A stretch of 64,000 nt of DNA, from NCBI RefSeq assembly GCF_017654315.1, contig NZ_CP072203.1, forward strand, positions 868,001 through 932,000, written 5' to 3'. The notes under the pieces were generated by a model. That model saw only the letters and a program-made list of their open reading frames with translations, was not told where the DNA came from and ran no database searches. Both the position numbers and the translations under genes were made by a program. The stretch comes from Gordonia polyisoprenivorans (GTDB lineage: Bacteria > Actinomycetota > Actinomycetes > Mycobacteriales > Mycobacteriaceae). Of the stretch, positions 6,947 through 14,978 are shown piece after piece. Position 1 is the first letter of the stretch. Each line of letters starts with the position of its first letter.

Positions 6947-8473
6947 ATGGACAAGGCGATGTCGCCTCCTCGGGTTGGGGCGGTCACCGAGTTCCCGTTG
7001 TGCTTCAGCGAGATTCGATCGTCACCGTCGGATGCTCCGAAACGCGATGTCGTGACGGTGCGCGGTGTGCTCGATCTGGACGCGCGGGGGCCGACACATA
7101 TCGCCGATACGGGAACGTCTGACGGCAGGTGGTGGTGGCGCGGCGTGCTGCGCGGCGACGGTTGGTCGGCGACGTGGCACGGCGAGCGGCCGAGAACCGG
7201 TCACGTCGAGGTCACCGGCCAATTCTCCTCAGGTCTGCATCTGGACACCGGGCGCGTGCGCGGACGGATCACCCGAGTTCAACTGATCACCGTGGCGTAT
7301 CGGCAGACTGCTGACGGTGGCTGGGAAACGGAGACCGAGGCGCCGTGGTCCTATCGTGATGTCGAAGTCATGCCACAAGGCTTCGACCACGATCCCACCC
7401 TGAATTCCGACGGGCTCTGCATTTGGGACACCGCCGGTCTGATCGACCTGGACCTTGACGACGTTCCGCCTGCGCAGCTACGGCCCCGCATCGTCCCGAG
7501 TTCGCTGTCGGCCGACGGGGATTCGCTGTGGGTTGTCGATGCCGAGTTACCGATCGTCGTGCGCTACGAGCCGGCACGCGCACAGGCAACGGAGTATCTG
7601 TTGCCTGCACCTTCGGAAGCCTTCCACTCGGTTGCGGCGGCGTCGCTCGGGTGTTGGTTCTTTGGCGAATCGGGTCTGTTCTGGATACCGATAGCCGGTG
7701 CGGGGCAGTTGATTGACAGCCGCCGTGTCGTACACATCGCCGCTCATGGTGACGTGGTGCTCGTCCAGACAGACGATGACGTGTGGACGATCCATCGCGT
7801 GGATTCAGCGCCGATCACGGTTGATCTAGCTGTTGCGAGCGACGCCGTCACTTCGATCGGGATCGATGATGCAGTGTCTCCGGGATGGATCGTCGCACTA
7901 CATATGTGGGATAAGACATCCGGAGCAACTCGGCTCTTTCGCGTCTCGACGACGGGCACGGTGACAGTGGGGCCGAAATTGTCGTCGCCAACGAGATACG
8001 CACCAATGTTTCTGGCGGGCAAACCGTTACGTCTCTTCCTCGGTCGGCAGGTGGCCACCGTGAACAACGATCTCACCCTCGCACCCGCCGAAGAACTCGC
8101 CGACGAACCGCTGTACGGCGGATGCCTCGGCGACGAAGCCTGGATCTCGGCGGTGGTCAGCGGATTCGATGGTGACACCTCGCCGGACAATATGCGCAGT
8201 CATGCGCTGTCTGGTGGTCCTCAGGAGCGACGGGTGGTGGTGACCATCATCGATCCGTGCACCCTGGTGACTCTTCATCGTTGGTACGTCGACCGAACCC
8301 CTATACGGATCGCCCGAAACAATCAGGGATTCTGGCTCTGCGAGAACCGACGATTGATCCGCCTGCCCGACCCGCCCGCACAGGCGCAGCAGGTCGTCGA
8401 CGTCGCCGAAATGGTCCGTGACTCAGTTCTTCCCGCAGGACCGGGCACCGATGGCGGCCAAGGATGGCGATGA
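6947..8473 (+). CDS. Hypothetical 508-residue beta-rich protein
   Basis: A large soluble protein without signal peptide or transmembrane segment. From about residue 150 on, many blocks have the look of beta-propeller blades (SADGDSLWVVDAELPIVVRY, then GCWFFGESGLFWIPIAG, VVLVQTDDDVWTIHRV, GFWLCENRRLIRLPDPP). I infer a propeller but cannot name a family. ATG 6947 is preceded by GGAAAAG. The gene overlaps the next one (ATGA at 8470), so the two are translationally coupled. The function is unknown. Confidence 0.6.
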   Translation: MDKAMSPPRVGAVTEFPLCFSEIRSSPSDAPKRDVVTVRGVLDLDARGPTHIADTGTSDGRWWWRGVLRGDGWSATWHGERPRTGHVEVTGQFSSGLHLDTGRVRGRITRVQLITVAYRQTADGGWETETEAPWSYRDVEVMPQGFDHDPTLNSDGLCIWDTAGLIDLDLDDVPPAQLRPRIVPSSLSADGDSLWVVDAELPIVVRYEPARAQATEYLLPAPSEAFHSVAAASLGCWFFGESGLFWIPIAGAGQLIDSRRVVHIAAHGDVVLVQTDDDVWTIHRVDSAPITVDLAVASDAVTSIGIDDAVSPGWIVALHMWDKTSGATRLFRVSTTGTVTVGPKLSSPTRYAPMFLAGKPLRLFLGRQVATVNNDLTLAPAEELADEPLYGGCLGDEAWISAVVSGFDGDTSPDNMRSHALSGGPQERRVVVTIIDPCTLVTLHRWYVDRTPIRIARNNQGFWLCENRRLIRLPDPPAQAQQVVDVAEMVRDSVLPAGPGTDGGQGWR

Positions 8474-9033
8474 TCCTGCCGGTGTACGTCGACTACCGCG
8501 CGTATCGGCAACTGGGACTGCCTCGCTTGGGCCAACGCGTTCACTGGCGCCTGTTCTGGAACAGCGAGTTCGCCAATTGGTGGTCGGGTCTTCGGCCGGG
8601 ATTGCAGATGGCGATGACTCTCTACCCAACGCCGGCGGCGCCGCCGATCCGGATGTTTGGCCTGAAACGCGCGACGGTCAGTGGGATCGCCGTACGCGGC
8701 GGGGCACGGATTGATTGCCGTGGGTATGACGTCTTTCCGGACCCAATGGTTCTGACCGGGGCAGTGAAAGCCCTTGGCACCTCCGCGCCGTCGGACACTG
8801 TGATGGCTGCCGTGACCTCCGGGATGGTGACCCGCATGCAGCTCGTGTCGGTCGTCATGGACTGTCGAACGTCGGAGAACCTGGTCATGACGCGCTCTCT
8901 TGGATACTTCCAAAGCCTCCGGCCGATAGCGGGAATGGAAGTATTAACTGAACTTGGCGTCGCACCAGAGGTTCTCGCTGCAGGAGCAACCAGTCAGGAG
9001 TTACTTCTCGTCGACCTGGAAGTGGGTGAGTGA
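8470..9033 (+). CDS. Hypothetical protein coupled to the preceding gene
   Basis: A 187-residue product starting in the ATGA overlap with the upstream gene (an ATG six bases earlier is also in frame). It begins LPVYVDYRAYRQLGLPRLGQ and continues with a mixed alpha/beta composition (GAVKALGTSAPSDTVMAAV, TRMQLVSVVMDCRT). No motif or family is recognised. Its partner is the propeller-like protein at 6947, and they probably act together. Confidence 0.55.
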   Translation: MILPVYVDYRAYRQLGLPRLGQRVHWRLFWNSEFANWWSGLRPGLQMAMTLYPTPAAPPIRMFGLKRATVSGIAVRGGARIDCRGYDVFPDPMVLTGAVKALGTSAPSDTVMAAVTSGMVTRMQLVSVVMDCRTSENLVMTRSLGYFQSLRPIAGMEVLTELGVAPEVLAAGATSQELLLVDLEVGE

Positions 9034-9196
9034 GCACGAGCGTGTTGAGTGAGGTGACTCATCGCCCGCGCCGGTACCCGGTACTTGGGAGCAGATCCAA
9101 ACTCTGCCGCTCTCGACTCTGTTACAGCGGAGTGGCGCGAGCCCATCGCGAACCCCAAGCCCGTTCGTCGGCGGACGAAAGGACTTGTCGCGCCAA

Positions 9197-9202
9197 TAGA
9201 AT
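9197..9202 (+). promoter_or_regulatory. -10 element TAGAAT, leaderless start
   Basis: TAGAAT ends 7 bases before ATG 9210. This argues for 9210 rather than the in-frame codon at 9030 as the true start of the downstream gene. Confidence 0.45.
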
Positions 9203-9209
9203 CACCAGA

Positions 9210-10241
9210 ATGAGTCCTGTGGATATTCTGGCCTCGCCGCGCGGCAGGCGTTTCTGTGCCAACGTCGTGTACCTCTGCAACAGCGATGGCGATGTCCTGC
9301 AGGCCGAGCGGAGGCGAGCTGATACTCCGACCGAGGCCTGTGCGGAGATCGCGGCCATGGACATCCCGCGAGTATCGGCGTTCTCCGAATTGGACCTCCT
9401 CTGGGCGTTGAGAATGGCGGTGGACTTCGCCCGCTACTGGCAGCCGCCCGATGACGAGGACGTGCTACTCGCCGATCCGGAGGTCGTTGCTGCGTTCCGA
9501 CCGATTGCCGACGCCGTGATGGCCGCACCCCACACCGCGTGGTGGGCGGAACCGATAGACCTCGACGGGCAGCGATTGGCCCACTTCAAGTCGTCCTCCG
9601 AGTCCTGGCCGGAATGGACACGCCCGCAGCTCGAAGCCACCGCCGAACTCGACGAGTGGCGCCGTCACGTCACGAGGGCGGAAGCACGCCATCGCGCTCG
9701 GCGGATTAGTCATCCCTGTTCCGGAGCTTCAAGTGAATGGTGGTCGATCCCGGGATGGCCCAGCAAAACGGTGGAAACAACCCGAGCCCTCCCCGAACTC
9801 GGGGCGACACTTCTCGCCCTGGACGAGGACTCGTGGTCGAAAGACGACGCCCGCGTGTGGAAGGTTGCTGTGACCCCATCTCCACGAGTCTGCGAAATCG
9901 CCTCACCCGAGGACTGGGCCGACCTGGTCGATGCCTATCCGCTCGAGGTGACCGATTCGAAGCGGACGGACTGGTACCACACCACGGGACGCGATGGTCG
10001 CTGGTTCATCCCGGATTGGTCCGAGGTCGTCACCGAGTATGACGCTGTGCACCTCAGCGTTCACGGGTACCTTTCGACCCCCGGAATCGCAATTCCGTTG
10101 GCCGACAACGACTGCGCCACCGTGCTCGCGGGGTGGGACCCCGATGCCACATGGTGGCTCGATCTCGCTGCCATTGCTGTTGACGGCGATCCCGTGGAGT
10201 GGACCTGGGACGGCGACCGTTGGTTCCCGGTACCGAGCTGA
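9210..10241 (+). CDS. Hypothetical 343-residue protein
   Basis: A soluble protein that opens SPVDILASPRGRRFCANVVY and is rich in Trp and acidic residues (DFARYWQPPDDEDVLLADPE, WYHTTGRDGRWFIPDW). I recall similar N-termini in hypothetical proteins of other Mycobacteriales but know no function. The C-terminal part (GDPVEWTWDGDRWFPVPS) ends in a Trp-rich strand. The start at 9210 is set by the upstream TAGAAT; the 60 residues that could precede it are Arg-rich and look non-coding. It may be convergently transcribed with the HxlR gene. Confidence 0.6.
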   Translation: MSPVDILASPRGRRFCANVVYLCNSDGDVLQAERRRADTPTEACAEIAAMDIPRVSAFSELDLLWALRMAVDFARYWQPPDDEDVLLADPEVVAAFRPIADAVMAAPHTAWWAEPIDLDGQRLAHFKSSSESWPEWTRPQLEATAELDEWRRHVTRAEARHRARRISHPCSGASSEWWSIPGWPSKTVETTRALPELGATLLALDEDSWSKDDARVWKVAVTPSPRVCEIASPEDWADLVDAYPLEVTDSKRTDWYHTTGRDGRWFIPDWSEVVTEYDAVHLSVHGYLSTPGIAIPLADNDCATVLAGWDPDATWWLDLAAIAVDGDPVEWTWDGDRWFPVPS

Positions 10242-10262
10242 GCGCTGAGTCGAAATCGCGTC

Positions 10263-10889
10263 TCACGCAGCGAATGCGGCGCGCACCGCCGACTCGTCGC
10301 CGTCGATCTCGATCAGCGACAGCGCCAGTGCGTCGTCGAGAGTGAAGGCGCCTGCGGCCAGCCCGAGAACGTAGGCGGGCTCGGCGCGCACCGTGGCGAC
10401 GAGGTCGCGACCGTCGTGCGGCAAGACCTCGAATCCGTAACGCGTCGTTCGCAATTGCAGCGGTTCGTCACCCACGTCAAGCCCGATCGTCGGGGCCGAG
10501 CGGTCGGTCACGCGCCTGTCGAGCAACGCCGGAACGGCGAGGGCCAGCCATTCGAGCCGGAATTCGTCGCCCTCCGGGCCGCGGATCATCAACGGAGTCG
10601 ACCAGCGGATGAAGCCCTCGATGGGTTCGCGTAGCTGCGCGCCCCACGGCGTCAACGCGTACTCGACGGTGCTGCCCGTGCCCGTCAGCCGGCGTTCGAG
10701 AACGCCGGCGGTCTCGAGATCGCGGAGTCGACTGGCGAGCAGGTTGGTCGCGATGCCGGGAAGCCGGTCGAGAAGGTCGCGATAGCGAGCCGGGGACATC
10801 AGAAGTTCGCGCACGATCAGCAGGTTCCATCGGTCGCCGACCACTTCGAGCGATCGAGCGAGCCCGCAGTACTGGCCGTAGCTACGCAT
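10263..10889 (-). CDS. HxlR-family transcriptional regulator
   Basis: A 208-residue winged-helix regulator. Residues about 1-95 show the HxlR signature: RSYGQYCGLARSLEVVGDRW (including the conserved Cys), then LLIVRELLMSPARYRDLLDR, the recognition-helix region GIATNLLASRLRDLETAGVL and a wing ending YALTPWGAQL. A longer C-terminal domain (EFRLEWLALAVPALLD onward) is probably a ligand-binding SCP2-like extension. It acts as a DNA-binding repressor or activator in the cytoplasm, with an unknown target. ATG 10889 is preferred; the frame is open to 10925 through a palindrome that may be its operator. Confidence 0.8.
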   Translation of the reverse strand: MRSYGQYCGLARSLEVVGDRWNLLIVRELLMSPARYRDLLDRLPGIATNLLASRLRDLETAGVLERRLTGTGSTVEYALTPWGAQLREPIEGFIRWSTPLMIRGPEGDEFRLEWLALAVPALLDRRVTDRSAPTIGLDVGDEPLQLRTTRYGFEVLPHDGRDLVATVRAEPAYVLGLAAGAFTLDDALALSLIEIDGDESAVRAAFAA

Positions 10890-10892
10890 GCG

Positions 10893-10929
10893 CTTGAAAT
10901 TCTCAAGTGAAGAATAGTTAGTCAAGTGA
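10893..10929. promoter_or_regulatory. Candidate operator of the HxlR gene
   Basis: CTTGA-N5-TCAAG (10893-10907) is a perfect inverted repeat just upstream of the HxlR start. TCAAGTGA occurs twice in direct orientation (10903-10910 and 10922-10929), 19 bases apart. The arrangement is compatible with autoregulation by a dimeric winged-helix protein. Confidence 0.4.
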
Positions 10930-10976
10930 TCTTGCTGGAGCGAACGTCGCAGCCGCCGCTAGCTGCCCGTCGATCG

Positions 10977-11061
10977 CCTGTTTTCAGTCATTTCGAAAGA
11001 AGCCACGAGATCTGACCTGGGCTTTTGTGCCGCAGCTACTTCGGGAATGACTGAAAACAGG
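10977..11061. repeat. 16-bp perfect inverted repeat with a 53-base centre
   Basis: CCTGTTTTCAGTCATT (10977-10992) is exactly complementary to AATGACTGAAAACAGG (11046-11061), with partial pairing continuing inward. It lies between the end of the membrane-protein gene (stop near 11074) and the HxlR promoter. It could be a terminator with a structured loop, a small RNA element or a miniature mobile repeat. Confidence 0.6.
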
Positions 11062-11073
11062 TCAGGGCATCGG

Positions 11074-11793
11074 TCACAGGGCCGGCTGCGGAGAATCCTG
11101 GTCGGATGCGGCGCTTCCGGTCGGCCCCGACCGTAGTGCCCAGCCACGGGCGAGGGCGAAGGTCGCGGCGACGACCGCGGTGGCGGCGAGAACGGTCGCG
11201 ACCCAGGTCGTCATATCGGTGGTGTACCCGAGGTGCCGCGCAACGGCGACACCAGTGCCGGTGGCGGCGGCCGCACCGAGAGGCAATGCGACTGCGGTCG
11301 CCAATGCCGTTGTCTCCCTATGGGAATCCCTCGACATTCGCAGGACCAGGTAGACGGCGGCGACGCTGAGGACGTAGGCGAGGACGGCACTGATCCCGTA
11401 GGCGGCCAGTTGTGTGGTCACGTCGTAGTCCACGCGTCCGGCGAAGGCGGTGCCAACGATGACGAGCGCCGGCGACAACCCGACGATCACGCCGAGCAGA
11501 CCTGCGCACACCACGCGGCCGAGCCGGTTGTCGGTCGCTCCGGAGACGCGGACGCCTGCCCACCTCAACACCGCTCCGAGGATGAAGCCGAGGAGTGCGC
11601 CGATTGCTGCTGAGGCCGCAAGTGATGTAGCGACGCCGGTATCAACGAAACCGGCGTCGTAGGTGCCCGGCCCCCATGTCACCGAGAAGCCCTGCCCGGA
11701 AAAACCGAGTCCACCAATCGACGCGATGAAGGCCGACAACGCTCCGGCGAAGACCGCAAAACCGACGAGTTGGCGCCACATGGCAGCCATCAT
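11074..11793 (-). CDS. Multi-pass membrane protein, unknown function
   Basis: A 239-residue protein with about six transmembrane segments. Examples are residues 9-26 (LVGFAVFAGALSAFIASI), 55-78 (VATSLAASAAIGALLGFILG), 93-114 (VVCAGLLGVIVGLSPALVIV), 126-150 (AAYGISAVLAYVLSVAAVYL), 164-186 (ALATAVALPLGAAAATG) and 193-215 (WVATVLAATAVVAATFALA). There is no transporter motif and no family is recognised. The start could be either of two adjacent ATG codons (11793 or 11790). The cytoplasmic tail is rich in Ser and Pro. Confidence 0.6.
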   Translation of the reverse strand: MMAAMWRQLVGFAVFAGALSAFIASIGGLGFSGQGFSVTWGPGTYDAGFVDTGVATSLAASAAIGALLGFILGAVLRWAGVRVSGATDNRLGRVVCAGLLGVIVGLSPALVIVGTAFAGRVDYDVTTQLAAYGISAVLAYVLSVAAVYLVLRMSRDSHRETTALATAVALPLGAAAATGTGVAVARHLGYTTDMTTWVATVLAATAVVAATFALARGWALRSGPTGSAASDQDSPQPAL

Positions 11794-11854
11794 GCAGGAC
11801 GCGGGGAGGTGGGGAGAGGTGAACGGGGGTGGTGTTTCGTTGTCGGCTTACCGG

Positions 11855-11900
11855 GGTCTCGAGGCTCGGCGCCTGGGGCGCCTCGCACCTCGACCATCGG
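11855..11900. repeat. Dispersed palindromic repeat, copy A
   Basis: The block runs from GGTCTCGAGGCTCGGCGCC to GCACCTCGACCATCGG in a near-palindromic arrangement. The same element recurs at 26937, 27168 and several times in 28785-29486, here in the opposite orientation to the copies at 26937 and 27168. Confidence 0.7.
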
Positions 11901-11967
11901 AGATTGGCTGGCGCCGCGGGGTTGGCTTGGCGTCGCGGCTGGTGCCCGACACCGGCACCGGGAACGG

Positions 11968-12741
11968 TCAGTCCGGCAGGCTGTTCATGAACGGGCAGCC
12001 GGCCAGGGAGCGCAGCGCTCGGGAGAGTTCGCCGACGTCGGTGACCGGGCGGGGGAAGGGGAGGCGGACGTCGGCGTCGCCGTCGGCGCCCTCGACGCGG
12101 AAGCGGATGCCGAAGCGGTCGAGTCCGAGCGGACGCACGCGGCCTTTGCGCAGGTCGCGCGGGAGTTTGCGGGCGAGTTGGCCGACGACGTCGGCGTGGT
12201 CGGCGTCGAGGTGGGCGATCCACTCGCCCTCGTACTCCCAGAACGGGTCGGGATCGGCGACGGCGAGTTCGCCGGCCGCGACGGCCGCGGCACCAGAACT
12301 GCTCGCGACGACGGCGCGATCGACCTGCAGCCGGATCATCGACCGGCCGTGACCGATGTCGAGCAGGCCGCCGTTGGGGTGCTCGGTGGCGATCTCGACG
12401 GCCAGGTCACGCTCGAGGTTGCGGGGCACTGCGTGGGCGGTGCCGTTCAGCCAGACCAGTGATCGGACGCGTTCGCGCAGGTCGATAGGTGCGCAGTCGG
12501 TGATCTCGACCATCGCCGGCACCCCGTCGGCGGCGTCGCCGGCCATGACGATCGCCTCGCAGTCGGTGGGGACGAGCAAGAACGCCTGCGACTCGAACAG
12601 ATGCACCAGATCCACCGGCGTCGGTTCACTGCTCGATGTTTGTGTCGGATCCTCCATGGCGAGCATGGCCGCATCGGCCCGGCGGCAGGCCGTCGCGATC
12701 ACCTCGGCGTCCGACGGGCGGTCGGTGATGGCACGTGTCAT
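11968..12741 (-). CDS. DUF2470-domain protein, probably iron/haem related
   Basis: A 257-residue soluble protein. The C-terminal third (WIAHLDADHADVVGQLARKL onward, then LGLDRFGIRFRVEG and VRLPFPRPVTDVGELSRAL) matches the DUF2470 fold: the H-x-N/D-x-D-H motif of the family, followed by a substrate-pocket strand and a final Arg/Pro segment. DUF2470 proteins are linked to haem use and to haem-binding split-barrel relatives. The N-terminal part is a variable domain. ATG 12741 has GAGGA six bases upstream. An IdeR/DtxR-like box lies 59-77 bases before the start, so repression under iron-replete conditions is likely. It is divergent from pheA. Confidence 0.75.
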   Translation of the reverse strand: MTRAITDRPSDAEVIATACRRADAAMLAMEDPTQTSSSEPTPVDLVHLFESQAFLLVPTDCEAIVMAGDAADGVPAMVEITDCAPIDLRERVRSLVWLNGTAHAVPRNLERDLAVEIATEHPNGGLLDIGHGRSMIRLQVDRAVVASSSGAAAVAAGELAVADPDPFWEYEGEWIAHLDADHADVVGQLARKLPRDLRKGRVRPLGLDRFGIRFRVEGADGDADVRLPFPRPVTDVGELSRALRSLAGCPFMNSLPD

Positions 12742-12799
12742 GGCGATCCTCACTGGTCGTGCTGCGGTACCCGCGGTTCGTCGCCGAACCGATTGGAAT

Positions 12800-12818
12800 G
12801 AAGGTAACCCTAACCTAA
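12800..12818 (-). promoter_or_regulatory. IdeR/DtxR-type iron box
   Basis: On the minus strand the sequence is TTAGGTTAGGGTTACCTTC, which agrees with the 19-base iron-box consensus TTAGGTTAGGCTAACCTAA at 15 of 19 positions, including the whole left half. It lies upstream of the DUF2470 gene. Confidence 0.65.
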
Positions 12819-12882
12819 AACTCGATCCGTCTGTCGTCAATGGTGAGACTCGCGCTGAGGCGATCTCGACAGCTTTCTCGAT

Positions 12883-12888
12883 TAGGCT
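12883..12888 (+). promoter_or_regulatory. -10 element TAGGCT of pheA, leaderless
   Basis: TAGGCT ends 6 bases before the GTG at 12895 and there is no ribosome site. Confidence 0.5.
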
Positions 12889-12894
12889 CTTGTC

Positions 12895-13863
12895 GTGACA
12901 CAGTTCGCGTACTTCGGCCCGCCGGGAACCTTCACCGAGATGGCCCTCGACAAGTTCCTCGCCGACGCGTCACTTCTGTCTGCACTGACCGGTGGCACCG
13001 CGAGCAACATCGACAAGCAGCCCGAGAAGAGTCCGGTCGCCACCATCGAGGCGGTCCGATCCGGTCGCGCCGAGTTCGCATGCGTGCCGATCGAGAGCTC
13101 GCTGGAGGGGTCGGTGCCGGCCACGATGGACGCGCTGGTGCCCGACCCCCGCGCCGTGGTGCCGCGCGTGCAGGTCTTCGCCGAATGCGACCTCGACATC
13201 GCCTTCACCATCGCCGCCCGTCCAGGCACCGCTGTCGCCGATGTGCGCACGATCGCCGCGTACCCGGTGGCCTCGGCGCAGGTACGGGAAAGCATCGAAA
13301 AGCTGTTCCCGGGAGCTGAATTCGTCACCGCGACGTCCAACGCGGCGGCCGCGGTCGACGCTGCCGACGGGCGCGCCGACGCGGCGGTATCCACCCGGCT
13401 CGCCGCGGAATCGTCCGGGCTGGGGGTGTTGGCCGACGGAGTGTGTGATGCCGCCGACGCCGTCACCCGATTCCTGCTCATCGGGCGTCCGTCCGCGCCG
13501 CTGCCACGCACCGGGGCGGACCGCTCGTCGGTGATCCTCGAACTGGCCAACGAGCCCGGCAGCCTCATGTCGGCGATGAACGAATTTGCTTCGCGGGGAA
13601 TCGATCTCACCCGAATCCAGTCCCGACCGCGGCGCGACCTCGAACGTGGGGTGACCATGCCCGGGCAGTACCGGTTCTTCCTCGATGCGGTCGGCCACGT
13701 CGACGACGCCGCGATCGCCGAGGCGTTGCAGGCGCTGCACCGGCGCTCCGAGCGGATAACGTTTCTCGGTTCGTGGCCGATGGGCAGTGGTGGTGGCACC
13801 CCGCCGCCCGACCATGACGCCGACGCGCAGTGGTTGGCCCGGATACGCAGAGGAGAGGACTGA
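12895..13863 (+). CDS. pheA: Prephenate dehydratase
   Basis: A 322-residue enzyme converting prephenate to phenylpyruvate in phenylalanine synthesis, in the cytoplasm. The catalytic PDT domain starts FAYFGPPGTFTEMALDKFL and includes the conserved CVPIESSLEGSVPATMD (about residues 62-78) and a T-R-F-L/TRFLLIG motif near residue 198. The C-terminal ACT domain (SSVILELANEPGSLMSAMNE at about 210-229, then RIQSRPRR) provides feedback control by phenylalanine. The ESRP motif of allosteric pheA appears here as QSRPRR. The length is normal. The start is a leaderless GTG. The gene overlaps the next by TGATG, and the pair matches Rv3838c-Rv3837c. Confidence 0.95.
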   Translation: MTQFAYFGPPGTFTEMALDKFLADASLLSALTGGTASNIDKQPEKSPVATIEAVRSGRAEFACVPIESSLEGSVPATMDALVPDPRAVVPRVQVFAECDLDIAFTIAARPGTAVADVRTIAAYPVASAQVRESIEKLFPGAEFVTATSNAAAAVDAADGRADAAVSTRLAAESSGLGVLADGVCDAADAVTRFLLIGRPSAPLPRTGADRSSVILELANEPGSLMSAMNEFASRGIDLTRIQSRPRRDLERGVTMPGQYRFFLDAVGHVDDAAIAEALQALHRRSERITFLGSWPMGSGGGTPPPDHDADAQWLARIRRGED

Positions 13864-14564
13864 TGGCCCGGTTGCACCTGGTACGGCACGGTGAGACGAC
13901 GTCGAATGTGATGCGTCGCCTCGACACCGCGTTACCGGGAGCCGCGCTCACCGATTTCGGTGTCCGCCAAGGTGTTCGATACGGTCTGGAGAACCGCGGC
14001 ATCATCGCCGAACACCCGCAGCGCCCGGCCGTCCTGGTCAGCTCACTGGCGCGGCGCGCCCAGCAGACCGCCGAACTGATCAGCTCGGTGTGGGAGGTGG
14101 AGCCGCGCATCGTCGAGGGCATCCACGAGGTGCAGGCCGGTGAACTGGAGGACCGCAGCGACGACGAGGCGCACGGGGTGTTCCGGGATGTCCTCGACGC
14201 CTGGTACTCCGGCGCCCCCGACACCCGCATCCCGGGCGGCGAATCGCTGCAGATGGTGTACGACCGCTACCTGCCGGCCATCGACGAACTCGCCGCCACC
14301 TACCTGAGCGGTCCCGACGCCACCGACGTGGTCGTCGTCAGCCACGGTGCGGCCATCCGGCTCGTCGCCGCACGGTTGGCGGGGATCGACGGGAAGTTCG
14401 CCGCCGCAACGCATCTGCCGAACACCGGCAGCGTCGAACTCGAGTATCGCGACGGTCTGTGGGTGTGCCATCGGTGGGGCGCCAGCCGGGCGCCGTTCGA
14501 CGAGGCCGTCGACGAGCCGCTCGTCGTCACCGACGACTCGGTGGGCGACAACCCGATGGGCTGA
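13863..14564 (+). CDS. Histidine phosphatase / phosphoglycerate mutase-like protein
   Basis: A 233-residue member of the histidine phosphatase superfamily. The catalytic LHLVRHGETTSN motif is at residues 4-15, a second-half motif VVVVSHGAAIRL near 158-169 and the phosphate-pocket glutamate in GESLQMVYDRY near 121. It hydrolyses or transfers phosphate on small substrates; the precise substrate is not known and glycolytic mutase activity is not implied. It starts in a one-base overlap with the pheA stop (TGATG), so it is coupled to pheA. It is the counterpart by order of Rv3837c. Confidence 0.85.
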   Translation: MARLHLVRHGETTSNVMRRLDTALPGAALTDFGVRQGVRYGLENRGIIAEHPQRPAVLVSSLARRAQQTAELISSVWEVEPRIVEGIHEVQAGELEDRSDDEAHGVFRDVLDAWYSGAPDTRIPGGESLQMVYDRYLPAIDELAATYLSGPDATDVVVVSHGAAIRLVAARLAGIDGKFAAATHLPNTGSVELEYRDGLWVCHRWGASRAPFDEAVDEPLVVTDDSVGDNPMG

Positions 14565-14621
14565 ACCGCCCGCCACGCAGGAACCGGCTGTGACGTAGGA
14601 AGAGCCACGCAGGAACAGTCC

Positions 14622-14972
14622 TCAGCCCCACCCGTTGGCGTGCAGCCACTCGTCGTCGATGCCGAAGTGGTGCCCGACCTCGTGCATCACGGTGATCGCC
14701 ACTTCCCGCACCACCTGCTCGCGGGTGTGGCACATGGCGAGGATTGGCTCCCGGTAGATGTGGATCGTGTCGGGCAGGAACCCGCCGTAGTCGTGGGTCC
14801 GTTTGGTCAGTGCCACACCGGAATACAGTCCCAGGATGTTCGGGGATTCGGGGTTGCGCGGCTCGATCAGGATGACCACGTTGCTCATCGCGTCGGTGAG
14901 TTCGGACGGGATCGCGTCGAGGGCGTCGCCGACGAGTTCTTCGAATTCCTCGTCGCGCATGTGTACGGTCAT
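14622..14972 (-). CDS. Metallopeptidase (zincin-like) family protein
   Basis: A 116-residue protein with a clear zinc motif HEVGHHFGIDD (about residues 97-107), extended as H-E-x-x-H-H-x-G-I-x-D. This is typical of the small DUF1025-type zincin family. The segment GLYSGVALTKRTHDYGGFLP, then DTIHIYREPIL, precedes it. Peptidase activity is a family prediction and no substrate is known. It follows the septum-formation gene by 6 bases and probably shares its transcript. By order it matches Rv3836. Confidence 0.85.
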   Translation of the reverse strand: MTVHMRDEEFEELVGDALDAIPSELTDAMSNVVILIEPRNPESPNILGLYSGVALTKRTHDYGGFLPDTIHIYREPILAMCHTREQVVREVAITVMHEVGHHFGIDDEWLHANGWG

Positions 14973-14978
14973 CGGTCC

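Noticed and set aside
9030..9209. Longer form of the gene at 9210 starting at 9030
   Set aside because: The added 60 residues are Arg/Ser-rich without structure, and a TAGAAT box marks 9210 as the start.
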